From: an uncultured Oscillospiraceae bacterium
GTDB lineage: Bacteria; Bacillota; Clostridia; Oscillospirales; Acutalibacteraceae
Length of the DNA: 64,000 nt
NCBI GenBank assembly: GCA_900544715.1
Contig: UQWL01000002.1
Coordinates: 124,001 to 188,000, forward strand
Direction: 5' to 3'
In this document: positions 8,461 to 17,062 of the stretch, piece after piece
How positions within the stretch are numbered: the stretch's first letter is position 1
Layout of the letters: each line of letters opens with the position of its first letter
The notes under the pieces: model-generated
What the model was told of the DNA's origin: nothing
What the model saw: only the letters and a program-made list of their open reading frames with translations
The model's database searches: none
Position numbers and translations under genes: made by a program

Positions 8461-8553
8461 GACTGTGTAACTATTTAAAAGGTAGAATGGTATCAAATTT
8501 CTGGAAGCCGGCGGCAGCGCTTCTTCGTTGCCTGGGCAGAAAAGGCGGTGCTT

Positions 8554-9522
8554 ATGAGTTCCAAATATTCTGTTTCTCTTGAAAAGGTCATCCGGGATCA
8601 TTCCCTGGAAGCGCTTTATTTGCCGAAGGCCGCATCTGATCTCTATATTTCTTCTTACGACGTAAACCGCCCTGGCTTAATCCTGACGGGCTACAATGAT
8701 TATTTTGACCCAAGCCGCGTGCAGTTTTTAGGGCTGACAGAGCTTGCGTTTCTCGATAGCCTTTCGCCGGAGGAGCGCGCAAAGCGCGTAGAAAACTTTA
8801 TGTGCCGCCAGCCCTGTGCGGTGTTGATTACCCGTAATCTGGAATGCCCGGATGTGCTGCGGGAAAATGCGCAAAAATACGAAGTGCCCCTTTTGCGTAC
8901 GGCGGATACAACCTCCAGCTTTATGTCCGCGCTGATCTCCTATTTGAATGTAGAGCTGGCCCAGCGGGTCACGCGCCACGGCGTGCTCGTGGAGGTAGCG
9001 GGCGAGGGCGTTTTGATCCTTGGCGACAGCGGCGTGGGCAAAAGCGAAACGGCAATAGAGCTGATTAAACGCGGCCACCGTCTGATTGCGGATGATGCCG
9101 TTGAAATCCGCCGTGTTTCTTCCCGCACGCTGGTTGGCTCCGCGCCCGATAATATCCGCCATTTCATTGAACTGCGCGGAGTTGGCATCATCAATGCCCG
9201 CCGTATTTTCGGTATGGGCGCCGTTAAGATGACGGAAAAAATCGATCTAGTCATTCAGTTGGAGCCGTGGGATAGTGAAAAGGTATACGACCGTATGGGC
9301 CTTGACAACGAGTTTACCACCATCCTCGGCATCAGCGTGCCGGCGGCTGTGATTCCCGTAAAGCCGGGCCGCAATCTTGCAATCATTATTGAAGTAGCCG
9401 CAATGAACAACCGTCAGAAAAAGATGGGCTACAATGCGGCGCGGGAGTTGCTGCGCAATTTGGGGATGGATGACGGCGGCGAACCGGACGCTCCTGACCC
9501 TGGGATTTGGCAGCGCTTTTAA
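8554..9522 (+). CDS. hprK: HPr kinase/phosphorylase
   Basis: A 322-residue HprK. It phosphorylates the phosphocarrier HPr on Ser46 and reverses this by phosphorolysis, controlling carbon catabolite repression in Firmicutes. Walker A GDSGVGKS lies at residues 157-164. The HprK signature ELRGVGIINARRIFGMGAVK follows near residue 205. The N-terminal substrate-binding-like domain is complete. The ATG at 8554 has an AAGGCGG site about five bases upstream; a GTG two codons earlier is less likely. It heads the hprK-ROK-murB-rapZ-whiA-argS block. Confidence 0.95.
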   Translation: MSSKYSVSLEKVIRDHSLEALYLPKAASDLYISSYDVNRPGLILTGYNDYFDPSRVQFLGLTELAFLDSLSPEERAKRVENFMCRQPCAVLITRNLECPDVLRENAQKYEVPLLRTADTTSSFMSALISYLNVELAQRVTRHGVLVEVAGEGVLILGDSGVGKSETAIELIKRGHRLIADDAVEIRRVSSRTLVGSAPDNIRHFIELRGVGIINARRIFGMGAVKMTEKIDLVIQLEPWDSEKVYDRMGLDNEFTTILGISVPAAVIPVKPGRNLAIIIEVAAMNNRQKKMGYNAARELLRNLGMDDGGEPDAPDPGIWQRF

Positions 9523-9660
9523 ATTGGCTTTTCGCGCGGGTGAGCGAATGGAACCCCCAGAGCGCATTCTGCCGTGGGGTGCGCATGCAGCGGCTTTCAT
9601 TGGATTGCCCGGCAAGGCAGTTTATGATAGATAGATTTTGGAACACGGAGGACTGGGAAC

Positions 9661-10608
9661 ATGTACAGAGTAGGCGTTGATTTAGGCGGCACAAATATCC
9701 GTTCAGGCGTAGTGGACGATCAATTCAAAATTATCGGTGTTGGTGAGTTGAAAACCAATGCGCCCCGCCCGGCTGCGGAGATTTTTGACGATATTACAAA
9801 AACCGTACATATGGCAGTGGAAGCTGCCGGGCTCACAATGGATGATATCTCCTCCGTCGGGGTGGGCACGCCCGGTACGGTCAATAAAACGACCGGTTAT
9901 ATCGAATTTTCTAATAATCTGGATTTTCAAAACGTTCCTGCGCAGGAAATGCTGCGCGAGCGTCTTGGCAAGCCGGTCTATTTGGAAAATGATGCAAACT
10001 GCGCGGCCTATGGAGAGGCGAAAGCGGGCGCAGGCGCGGGTGTCAAAGATTTCATTGCCATTACGCTCGGCACAGGCGTGGGCAGCGGCATCATTGTGGA
10101 TGGGCATATCCTCAACGGCGCGAACTTTGCCGCGGGCGAAATGGGCCATATGGTAATTGTCGTGGATGGTGAGCAGTGTAACTGCGGCCGCCGCGGATGT
10201 TGGGAGCGTTATGCTTCCGCCACCGCGCTGATTGCGCAGACAAAGGATGAAATGCGCCATGCGCAGGATAGTATGATGTGGGAACTGGTTGATAATAATA
10301 TTGATGCGGTCAATGGGCGCACAGCCTTTGATGCAATGCGCAAGGGCGATGTTGCTGCAAAGCGCGTGGTAGATCGCTATATTTATTATGTAGCGTGTGG
10401 AATTATCAATGCCATCAACATTTTCCAGCCGGAAATTATCTGCGTGGGCGGCGGCATCGGCCATGAGAAGGAAACGCTGTTGGAGCCCCTTCGCCAGCAT
10501 GTCCGCCGGGAGCGCTACAGCATGTATTCCTCCAAGCAGACAAGAATTTGCTCGGCAGAGCTGGGCAATGATGCGGGCGTGATCGGCGCTGCGCTGCTGG
10601 ATCATTGA
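9661..10608 (+). CDS. ROK family glucokinase
   Basis: A 315-residue ROK sugar kinase, most likely glucokinase. The N-terminal phosphate-binding loop (GVDLGGTNIRSG), the catalytic LENDANCAAYGEA, the GTGVGSGIIVDG segment, the GEMGHM motif and the zinc-binding CNCGRRGCWE are all present. No N-terminal HTH is present, so it is an enzyme rather than a ROK repressor. GGAGG lies upstream of the ATG. It is next to hprK and so linked by context to carbon control. Confidence 0.9.
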   Translation: MYRVGVDLGGTNIRSGVVDDQFKIIGVGELKTNAPRPAAEIFDDITKTVHMAVEAAGLTMDDISSVGVGTPGTVNKTTGYIEFSNNLDFQNVPAQEMLRERLGKPVYLENDANCAAYGEAKAGAGAGVKDFIAITLGTGVGSGIIVDGHILNGANFAAGEMGHMVIVVDGEQCNCGRRGCWERYASATALIAQTKDEMRHAQDSMMWELVDNNIDAVNGRTAFDAMRKGDVAAKRVVDRYIYYVACGIINAINIFQPEIICVGGGIGHEKETLLEPLRQHVRRERYSMYSSKQTRICSAELGNDAGVIGAALLDH

Positions 10609-10716
10609 CGCTACAGGTTTGGCCAACTGCTCCAGGTTGGCTCATGATAGATCAAATTCAATGCCTGTCCTGCCCGGCTGTGTTGAGGACGTGAAAAGGC
10701 TGAAATATCAAATCTC

Positions 10717-10755
10717 ATTCGCCTTCCCGCTGCCATTGGCCGCGGGGAGGCGAAT
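10717..10755. promoter_or_regulatory. stem-loop upstream of murB
   Basis: A 14-bp stem with one G-U wobble (ATTCGCCTTCCCGC against GCGGGGAGGCGAAT) around an 11-base loop, ending 21 bases before the murB ATG. There is no T-tract, so it is not a classical terminator; a translational or processing role is inference. Confidence 0.45.
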
Positions 10756-10776
10756 TCGGAAAGGTATGAGAATTGC

Positions 10777-11685
10777 ATGAACGGACTCGATACGGTAGAA
10801 GCGCTTGCCACTGATCTCGGCTGCCCGGCAAAGCGCAATGCACCCATGAAGGAGTATACCTCCTTTCGAACGGGCGGGCCTGCCGACCTGCTGGTGGAAC
10901 CCCAAGGGGAAGAGCAATTGGCGCAAATTTTACAATGCTGCAATGCGCAGGGGCTTCCGCCGTTGGTTTTGGGCAATGGGAGCAATGTGCTGGTTGCCGA
11001 TGAGGGGCTTCGCGGCGTTGTGCTGTGCCTCGTGCCGGGGCTTTCTATGCTGCACGAGCAGGATGGCGTGATCACCTGTGGGGCGGGCGTCAGCATGAAC
11101 CGCCTGTGCCGGTTCGCTTTAGAGAAAGGCTTGACCGGCCTGGAGTTTGCCTTTGGCATTCCGGGGAGTGCCGGCGGCGCAGCGTTCATGAACGCGGGCG
11201 CTTACGGCGGTGAGATGAAGGATGTTTTGGCTGGCTGCACGCATCTGACGCAAAGCGGCGAGCGCGGCAGGCTCATGGGGGATGAGCTGGAGCTTGGATA
11301 CCGGCGCAGCGCCTACCGGGAAAATGGATTTTTGATTACCTCTCTGCTTCTCCGCTTGGCTCCTGGCGACAAGACAGCGATCAAGGCCCGCATGGAGGAG
11401 CTGATCGCCCGCCGTAAGGCGAAGCAGCCTTTGGAATACCCAAGCGCGGGCAGCACCTTCAAGCGGCCGGAGGGCTATTTTGCCGGTGCCTTGATCGAGG
11501 GCTGCGACCTGAAAGGGGCATCCGTCGGCGGGGCGCAGGTGAGCGAGAAGCATGCGGGGTTTGTCATCAATCACGGCGGTGCAACGTCGGCAGATATTCT
11601 TGCCCTGATCCGCCTAATTCAGGATACGGTATATGCCGAAAAAGGCGTTCGGCTGGAGCCGGAGGTACGTTTGCTGGGCTTTTGA
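10777..11685 (+). CDS. murB: UDP-N-acetylenolpyruvoylglucosamine reductase
   Basis: A 302-residue FAD enzyme that makes UDP-N-acetylmuramate for peptidoglycan. It has the FAD-binding SFRTGGPADLLVEP and LGNGSNVLVADEG motifs, the GIPGSAGGAAFMNAGAYGGE loop, and the C-terminal PSAGSTFKRPEGYFAGALIE segment with the catalytic serine. The YRxSxF-like region (GYRRSAYRE) indicates a short type IIb enzyme. It is followed at close distance by rapZ. Confidence 0.95.
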   Translation: MNGLDTVEALATDLGCPAKRNAPMKEYTSFRTGGPADLLVEPQGEEQLAQILQCCNAQGLPPLVLGNGSNVLVADEGLRGVVLCLVPGLSMLHEQDGVITCGAGVSMNRLCRFALEKGLTGLEFAFGIPGSAGGAAFMNAGAYGGEMKDVLAGCTHLTQSGERGRLMGDELELGYRRSAYRENGFLITSLLLRLAPGDKTAIKARMEELIARRKAKQPLEYPSAGSTFKRPEGYFAGALIEGCDLKGASVGGAQVSEKHAGFVINHGGATSADILALIRLIQDTVYAEKGVRLEPEVRLLGF

Positions 11686-11734
11686 ACTGCCCAAACTGGC
11701 CCAAGTTGCCTGGGGCGCGCAAGGAGGAAATAAG

Positions 11735-12592
11735 ATGGATTTTATTATCATCACCGGGATGTCCGGCGCGGGAAAGTCCCGTGCGGTTGACGCCTTGGAG
11801 GATATCGGATTTTTCTGTGTCGATAATATCCCACCCAAACTGATCCGCACTTTTGCACAGCTAATTCTCCAATCGCAGGAAAAGCGCGATAAGGTAGCAG
11901 TTGTAACCGATATCCGGGCCGGGAATTTTTTTGATGATTTTTTAGAATCCCTTGATGAACTCAAGGCGATGGGCTGCGACTACAAGCTTCTTTTTATTGA
12001 GGCGAGCAATGAGATCATCCGCCGCCGGTATAAGGAAACGCGCCGCAAGCACCCACTTTCCGATCAGGCAAAAGGCTCCATCGACGACGCGATCAATGCG
12101 GAGCGGGCGATTCTGGCGCCTGCCCGCCAGCGCGCGGATTATATTGTGGATAGCTCCCAGTACACTACCACGCAGTTCCGCGAGCGGATTGCCGGGATGT
12201 TTCTGGAGGACTCTGCCCGGATTATGCAGATCCACTGTGTTTCGTTCGGCTTTAAATATGGCATCCCCAATGAGTCGGATTTGGTTTTCGATGTGAGGTG
12301 CCTGCCCAATCCCTTTTATGTGGACGAGCTCAAAGGCCACACCGGGCTGGAGGCTCCGGTGCGGGATTTTGTCATGAAATGGCCGCAGGCACAGGGCTTG
12401 GTGCCAAAGCTAATGTCGCTGGTGGATTATCTGGTTCCACTTTACCGGAATGAGGGGAAAAGCCAGTTGGTTATCGCGGTGGGCTGCACGGGCGGACGGC
12501 ACCGCTCGGTGGTGTTTGCCGAGCTGTTGAGCGAGCATTTTGCACAGCAGGGCCTGCGCGTCAGCATCCAGCATCGGGATATCAAAAAGTAG
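11735..12592 (+). CDS. rapZ: RNase adapter / nucleotide-binding protein RapZ (YvcJ)
   Basis: A 285-residue P-loop protein. Walker A is GMSGAGKS at residues 8-15, Walker B-like VVTDIRAGNFF follows, and the C-terminal domain has the conserved HCVSFGFKYG and GCTGGRHRSVV motifs. In Firmicutes the family binds nucleotides and regulatory metabolites and sits in the conserved rapZ-(yvcK)-whiA neighbourhood; yvcK is absent here. The frame is open upstream to 11633, but AAGGAGG before the ATG at 11735 defines the start. Confidence 0.95.
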   Translation: MDFIIITGMSGAGKSRAVDALEDIGFFCVDNIPPKLIRTFAQLILQSQEKRDKVAVVTDIRAGNFFDDFLESLDELKAMGCDYKLLFIEASNEIIRRRYKETRRKHPLSDQAKGSIDDAINAERAILAPARQRADYIVDSSQYTTTQFRERIAGMFLEDSARIMQIHCVSFGFKYGIPNESDLVFDVRCLPNPFYVDELKGHTGLEAPVRDFVMKWPQAQGLVPKLMSLVDYLVPLYRNEGKSQLVIAVGCTGGRHRSVVFAELLSEHFAQQGLRVSIQHRDIKK

Positions 12593-12656
12593 CCTGGGTC
12601 CGGCTGTCTTTTATACTTTTTTATTTGATTTATGGAGAGGGATAGGGAACGCATCT

Positions 12657-13586
12657 ATGTCATTTTCATCACAGGTAAAAGCAGAGTTGGCTTCTGTTGA
12701 GAATACACCTTGCTGTATGCATGCGCAAACCTATGGTTTGTTGTTGTTCAGCAGGGCCTTTTCTTTTGCTGAGATTTCCATGCAGACAGATACCGAGCAG
12801 ATCGCGCGGATGTATCACGGGGGTATCCAGCGGGAGGCTGGGGTAGAGGCGAGCTTGACACAATCTGCCTCCGGTAAATTCAAAGTATATGTCCGCACGG
12901 CTGCCCAGCGGCAGCAGGTGATGGCGGCTTTTGGGCATGAAAAGGGGGAATTGGCCCTTCGGCTCAACCGGGCGAACCTCACGGGCGACTGCTGCATGGC
13001 GGCGCTTCTGCGGGGTGCTTTTCTCGCCTGTGGAACGCTGACGGATCCGGAAAAGGATTATCATCTGGAATTTGTCGTTCCTTACCGCTATATCAGCCGA
13101 GATTTGGCAAAGCTGCTCAATGAATTGTCTCTTGCGCCAAAGCAGCTGGAGCGTAAGGGGAGCCATGTGGTCTATTGCAAGGATAGCGGGCAGATTGAAG
13201 AAATCCTTACGCTGATGGGCGCGCAAAATGCGGCGCTGGAATTGATGGGCATCAAAATGTATAAGGATATGCGCAATAATATCAACCGCAAAACCAATTT
13301 TGAAACGGCGAATATCTCCCGCACTGCCAATGCGGCGGCGGAGCAGGTTTATGCCATTGAAGCAATCCTTGAGCATGCCGGGGTGGAATCTCTACCGGAA
13401 GAGCTCAAGGAAATTGCCCTGCTCCGGCTGGAAAACCCGGAAATGAGCCTGCGGGAGCTAGGAGAGGCGCTTTCCGAGCCGATTTCCCGCTCCGGCGTCA
13501 ATCATCGTCTCCGACGATTGGTCTCCATTGCACAGGAGACAGCACCCGGCCTTTTTGAACAGAAAAAAACAGAAAAGGATGGATGA
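12657..13586 (+). CDS. whiA: DNA-binding protein WhiA
   Basis: A 309-residue WhiA: an N-terminal LAGLIDADG-like domain (CCMAALLRGAFLACGTLTDP) joined to a C-terminal HTH (LKEIALLRLENPEMSLRELG, then SRSGVNHRLRRL). The family influences cell division and chromosome segregation in Firmicutes. The ATG at 12657 starts the conserved MSFSSQVKAEL sequence. It lies 64 bp after rapZ and four bases before argS. Confidence 0.95.
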   Translation: MSFSSQVKAELASVENTPCCMHAQTYGLLLFSRAFSFAEISMQTDTEQIARMYHGGIQREAGVEASLTQSASGKFKVYVRTAAQRQQVMAAFGHEKGELALRLNRANLTGDCCMAALLRGAFLACGTLTDPEKDYHLEFVVPYRYISRDLAKLLNELSLAPKQLERKGSHVVYCKDSGQIEEILTLMGAQNAALELMGIKMYKDMRNNINRKTNFETANISRTANAAAEQVYAIEAILEHAGVESLPEELKEIALLRLENPEMSLRELGEALSEPISRSGVNHRLRRLVSIAQETAPGLFEQKKTEKDG

Positions 13587-13589
13587 TCG

Positions 13590-15344
13590 TTGTATACCAT
13601 GATTGAGGCATTCACACAGGGAGTCGGCAGCGCTTTTGCCGACTGTGGATATGATTCGAACTATGGAACCGTCCAAGTGTCCGATCGGATGGATTTAAGC
13701 CCGTTCCAATGCAATGGCGCGTTTGCCGCGGCGAAGCAGTATCACAAAGCCCCGGCAGTGATTGCCGACGAGGTTGCGGCGGCCCTGGAGGGCAGCCCGC
13801 TTTTTGCCAAGGCGGAGCCCGCGGGCCCCGGGTTTTTAAATTTGACGCCGCGGGATGAATGGCTCGCGGCCTATGCGGCAGGGGTCGCCCAGGATTCCAG
13901 CATGGGGATTCCGCAAATTGGGCAGGGGGAAACCATCCTGATCGATTATGGCGGGCCGAATGTGGCGAAGCCTCTGCATATCGGCCATTTACGCTCCGCG
14001 ATCATCGGGGAGGCGCTCAAACGCATTGCGCGCGCATGCGGCTACCGCGTGATTGGCGATATCCATTTGGGCGATTGGGGGCTCCAGATCGGCTTGGTGA
14101 TTGCGGAGCTTTCCGACCGGCATCCAGAGTGGCGCTGCTTTGCATCGGATTTTGAGGCGGAGAGAGAATCGGCGCCGCCGCTTGACCCCGATACGCTCAG
14201 TGAGGTTTATCCGTTTGCAAATGCCCGCAGCAAGGAGGACCCTGCTTTTCGTGAGCGCGCGAAGCAGGCAACCGTGAAGCTGCAGGAGGGCCATGCGGGC
14301 TACCGTGCCCTGTGGCGGGAGCTGATGCGGGTATCGGTTGCGGATTTGAAGCAAAATTATGAAAAGCTCGGCGTCAGCTTCGACCTGTGGTATGGCGAGA
14401 GCGACTCGGACCGGTATATTCCGGAATTGATGCGGATTCTGGAAAGCCAAAATCTCCTGCGTCTGAGCGACGGCGCCCTTGTGGTCGATGTAGCGCGGGA
14501 GGAGGATAAGGCGACCGTTCCCCCTGTGATCGTCAAAAAATCGGATCACTCCAACATCTACGCCACAACAGACCTTGCCACGCTTTTGCAGCGCCAGCGT
14601 GATTTTGCGCCGGATCACATTTGGTATGTGGTGGATAACCGCCAGAGCCTTCATTTTACACAGGTATTCCGCTGTGCCAAAAAGGCCGGGATTGTTCCTT
14701 CGAATATGGAACTTCAGTTTTTGGGGTTCGGCACCATGAACGGCCCGGATGGCAAGCCTTATAAAACACGCGACGGCGGCGTGATGCGCCTGGAGGATCT
14801 GATCCATACCGTCACAGCGGCAGCGCGGGCCAAAATGGAAGATTCCTCCTTCCTCACGGAGGGGGAGCGCGAAGAATGCGCCCGCAAAATCGGCGTGGCT
14901 GCCATCAAATTTGGCGATCTCATCAATCAGCGCACCAAGGATTATATTTTTGATTTGGAGAAGTTTCTTTCCTTTGAGGGGAAAACCGGCACCTATCTGC
15001 TCTATACCATCACGAGAATCTGCTCAGTTCTGAAAAAGTTTGGGTCTGCCCCAATGCCCGCACCCATGCATTTTTATAGCGATACGGAGCGGATGCTCAT
15101 CACACAGCTGCTGCTGAGCGGGGATGTTTTTTGCCGTGCAATGGGTGAACGGGCGCCCAACGAGATTTGCGAGCACGCCTATCAAATCGCCTCCCTGTTT
15201 TCCCGTTTTTATCACGACAGCCATGTGCTGAGTGAGCCGGATTTGCAGAAGCGTGGGGATTGGATTGCCCTGATGGCGCTGACCAAGCGGATTTTGGAGC
15301 TTCATTTAAACGTGCTGGGGATCGAGCCGGTCGATCATATGTAG
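13590..15344 (+). CDS. argS: arginyl-tRNA synthetase
   Basis: A 584-residue class I synthetase. The N-terminal Add1 domain is followed by the HIGH signature (VAKPLHIGHLRSAIIGEALK), the catalytic Rossmann domain with YATTDLATLLQR and a late GFGTMNGPDGKPYKTRDGG segment in the KMSK position, and a C-terminal DALR anticodon-binding domain (RICSVLKKFG). The TTG at 13590 has AAGGA about ten bases upstream; the in-frame ATG at 13599 is an alternative. Confidence 0.95.
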   Translation: MYTMIEAFTQGVGSAFADCGYDSNYGTVQVSDRMDLSPFQCNGAFAAAKQYHKAPAVIADEVAAALEGSPLFAKAEPAGPGFLNLTPRDEWLAAYAAGVAQDSSMGIPQIGQGETILIDYGGPNVAKPLHIGHLRSAIIGEALKRIARACGYRVIGDIHLGDWGLQIGLVIAELSDRHPEWRCFASDFEAERESAPPLDPDTLSEVYPFANARSKEDPAFRERAKQATVKLQEGHAGYRALWRELMRVSVADLKQNYEKLGVSFDLWYGESDSDRYIPELMRILESQNLLRLSDGALVVDVAREEDKATVPPVIVKKSDHSNIYATTDLATLLQRQRDFAPDHIWYVVDNRQSLHFTQVFRCAKKAGIVPSNMELQFLGFGTMNGPDGKPYKTRDGGVMRLEDLIHTVTAAARAKMEDSSFLTEGEREECARKIGVAAIKFGDLINQRTKDYIFDLEKFLSFEGKTGTYLLYTITRICSVLKKFGSAPMPAPMHFYSDTERMLITQLLLSGDVFCRAMGERAPNEICEHAYQIASLFSRFYHDSHVLSEPDLQKRGDWIALMALTKRILELHLNVLGIEPVDHM

Positions 15345-15450
15345 CATATCAAAACAAAAAGGAAAACGGATGCAACAATCCGGAGCAAAAAAGCCACTGA
15401 TTCATCAGTAAACCCTCAATGTGTTTGATTGAAAAATGGAGGTGCAGAAA

Positions 15451-16839
15451 TTGAAGCGGCTTTTTTCTCTTTTTTTGGTTGGAATATTCGTGCTGTCTCT
15501 ATCCGCTTGCAGCGGAAATCCACAGGAGCCATCCACCGGAACGCCGAATGCATCAGGCGGAACAAATTCGGCCGAAGCAGATGATGCTGCCAACCCGACG
15601 GGCAGCACAACAGCAGCGCAGCAGTCCTCCCACGCCGCCATCTCTCCACTGAAAAAAGTGAAGGATCCGGGCAAAATTGCCTTTGATGATTATAACCGCC
15701 AGGCGGATCTCCGTGCCGCTAACCCGATCGACGACCCCTTTTTGCAGGCGGTCAATGCCTTTGCCGGGGCGCTGTCTGTTCAAACGCTACGCGGGCAAAG
15801 CGGGAATCTGAATCTTTCCCCGGTGAGCCTTTATCTGGCGTTATCGCTCGCCACATCCGGCGCAAAAGGAGCAACGCAGGAGGAATTGCTGGCGGCCCTG
15901 GGGCTCAGCGGCAAAAGCACGGACTATCTGGCCACACAATCCAGCCATTTGTTCCAGCGGCTTTATCGGGAGAATGAGGTTGGCCGGCTGCGCGTGGCAA
16001 ATTCGATTTGGCTGCGTCAGGATGGCAATTTCCGCGAAGCGTTTGTTGACCAGGCGGCCGAAAAATTTTACGCTTCCGCCTACCGTGTGGATTTTAGCGA
16101 CCCCAAAACGGCTCAGGCGATGAGCAAATGGATTTCGGAGCAGACAAACGGGGTTCTGGAGCCTGAAATTTTCTTCCAGGGGAATCAGTTGCTGACGTTG
16201 CTGAACACCATCTATTTTAAGGATGAATGGATGGATCGTTTTGAACGCCAGCAAACGAAGCCGGATGTTTTTTATGCATCGGCCCGGCAAACCGTGCAAT
16301 GCGATTATATGAACAGGACGTATGCCATGCACCCTTATACGCGTGGGGAGGGATTCACCCGCTCGGCCTTATCGCTGAAAAACGGCGGCAGGATGGTGTT
16401 TATCCTACCGGATCAGGGCACATCCATTGATGTACTGCTCGCGTCCCCGCAGAAAGCGGCTTCCCTGTTCCTGGGAGAGGATCAGGGCGCGGGCAAGGTC
16501 GTGTTCCAAATCCCGAAGTTTTCTTTTGGCAGCAAGCTGAATTTGAAGGAAACGCTGCATGCGATGGGGGTTCGCCGTGCATTTGCATCAGATCAGGCGG
16601 ATTTCTCCGGGATGACGCAGGATCAGGCGTTTTTATCACAAGTTTTGCAGGAAACCCACATTGCGATTGATGAAAAGGGCGTGGAGGCGGCCACATTTAC
16701 AAAGATCGATTATGCAGGAATGGCCGCACCCAATGAGAATGAGGCTCATATGATCCTCAATCGTCCGTTTTTATATGGGGTTGTATCAGATGGGGTGCTG
16801 CTCTTTGCGGGCGTGTGCAACAATCCCGCAGAGAGCTAA
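15451..16839 (+). CDS. secreted serpin lipoprotein
   Basis: A 462-residue serine protease inhibitor. It has a lipoprotein signal (LFSLFLVGIFVLSLSAC), a Ser/Thr/Ala-rich linker to about residue 70, then a full serpin fold: LNLSPVSLYLALSLATSGAK, VANSIWLRQ, NTIYFKDEW and the C-terminal LNRPFLYGVVSD. The reactive centre loop is at about residues 408-428 with hinge KGVEAATF; counting from the hinge puts Met424 at P1 and Ala at P1'. The TTG at 15451 follows GGAGGTG by six bases and starts the signal peptide directly; the ATG at 15436 overlaps that site. Confidence 0.9.
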   Translation: MKRLFSLFLVGIFVLSLSACSGNPQEPSTGTPNASGGTNSAEADDAANPTGSTTAAQQSSHAAISPLKKVKDPGKIAFDDYNRQADLRAANPIDDPFLQAVNAFAGALSVQTLRGQSGNLNLSPVSLYLALSLATSGAKGATQEELLAALGLSGKSTDYLATQSSHLFQRLYRENEVGRLRVANSIWLRQDGNFREAFVDQAAEKFYASAYRVDFSDPKTAQAMSKWISEQTNGVLEPEIFFQGNQLLTLLNTIYFKDEWMDRFERQQTKPDVFYASARQTVQCDYMNRTYAMHPYTRGEGFTRSALSLKNGGRMVFILPDQGTSIDVLLASPQKAASLFLGEDQGAGKVVFQIPKFSFGSKLNLKETLHAMGVRRAFASDQADFSGMTQDQAFLSQVLQETHIAIDEKGVEAATFTKIDYAGMAAPNENEAHMILNRPFLYGVVSDGVLLFAGVCNNPAES

Positions 16840-16857
16840 CAGGGCACTTTGGCAAAC

Positions 16858-16901
16858 AAACCAGCTGTGTGTCGATTGGGAGTCGTGCACAGCTGGTTTT
16901 G
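16858..16901 (+). terminator. terminator after the serpin gene
   Basis: A 12-bp perfect inverted repeat (AAACCAGCTGTG/CACAGCTGGTTT) followed by TTTTGTGTTTT. Confidence 0.85.
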
Positions 16902-17062
16902 TGTTTTCCTGTGTTTTCAAAAAGTATTTACAAGGATGCTTCCGTTCGAAAACAGTAGACGAATCCGTGAAAAACAGGTAGAATAGAATACAGCAGAAAG
17001 AAAGGCGAGCCCCTCTCCGTTTCATAAGGCGGCCGGCTTGCGGAAAAGAGGTTTTTCAGATC

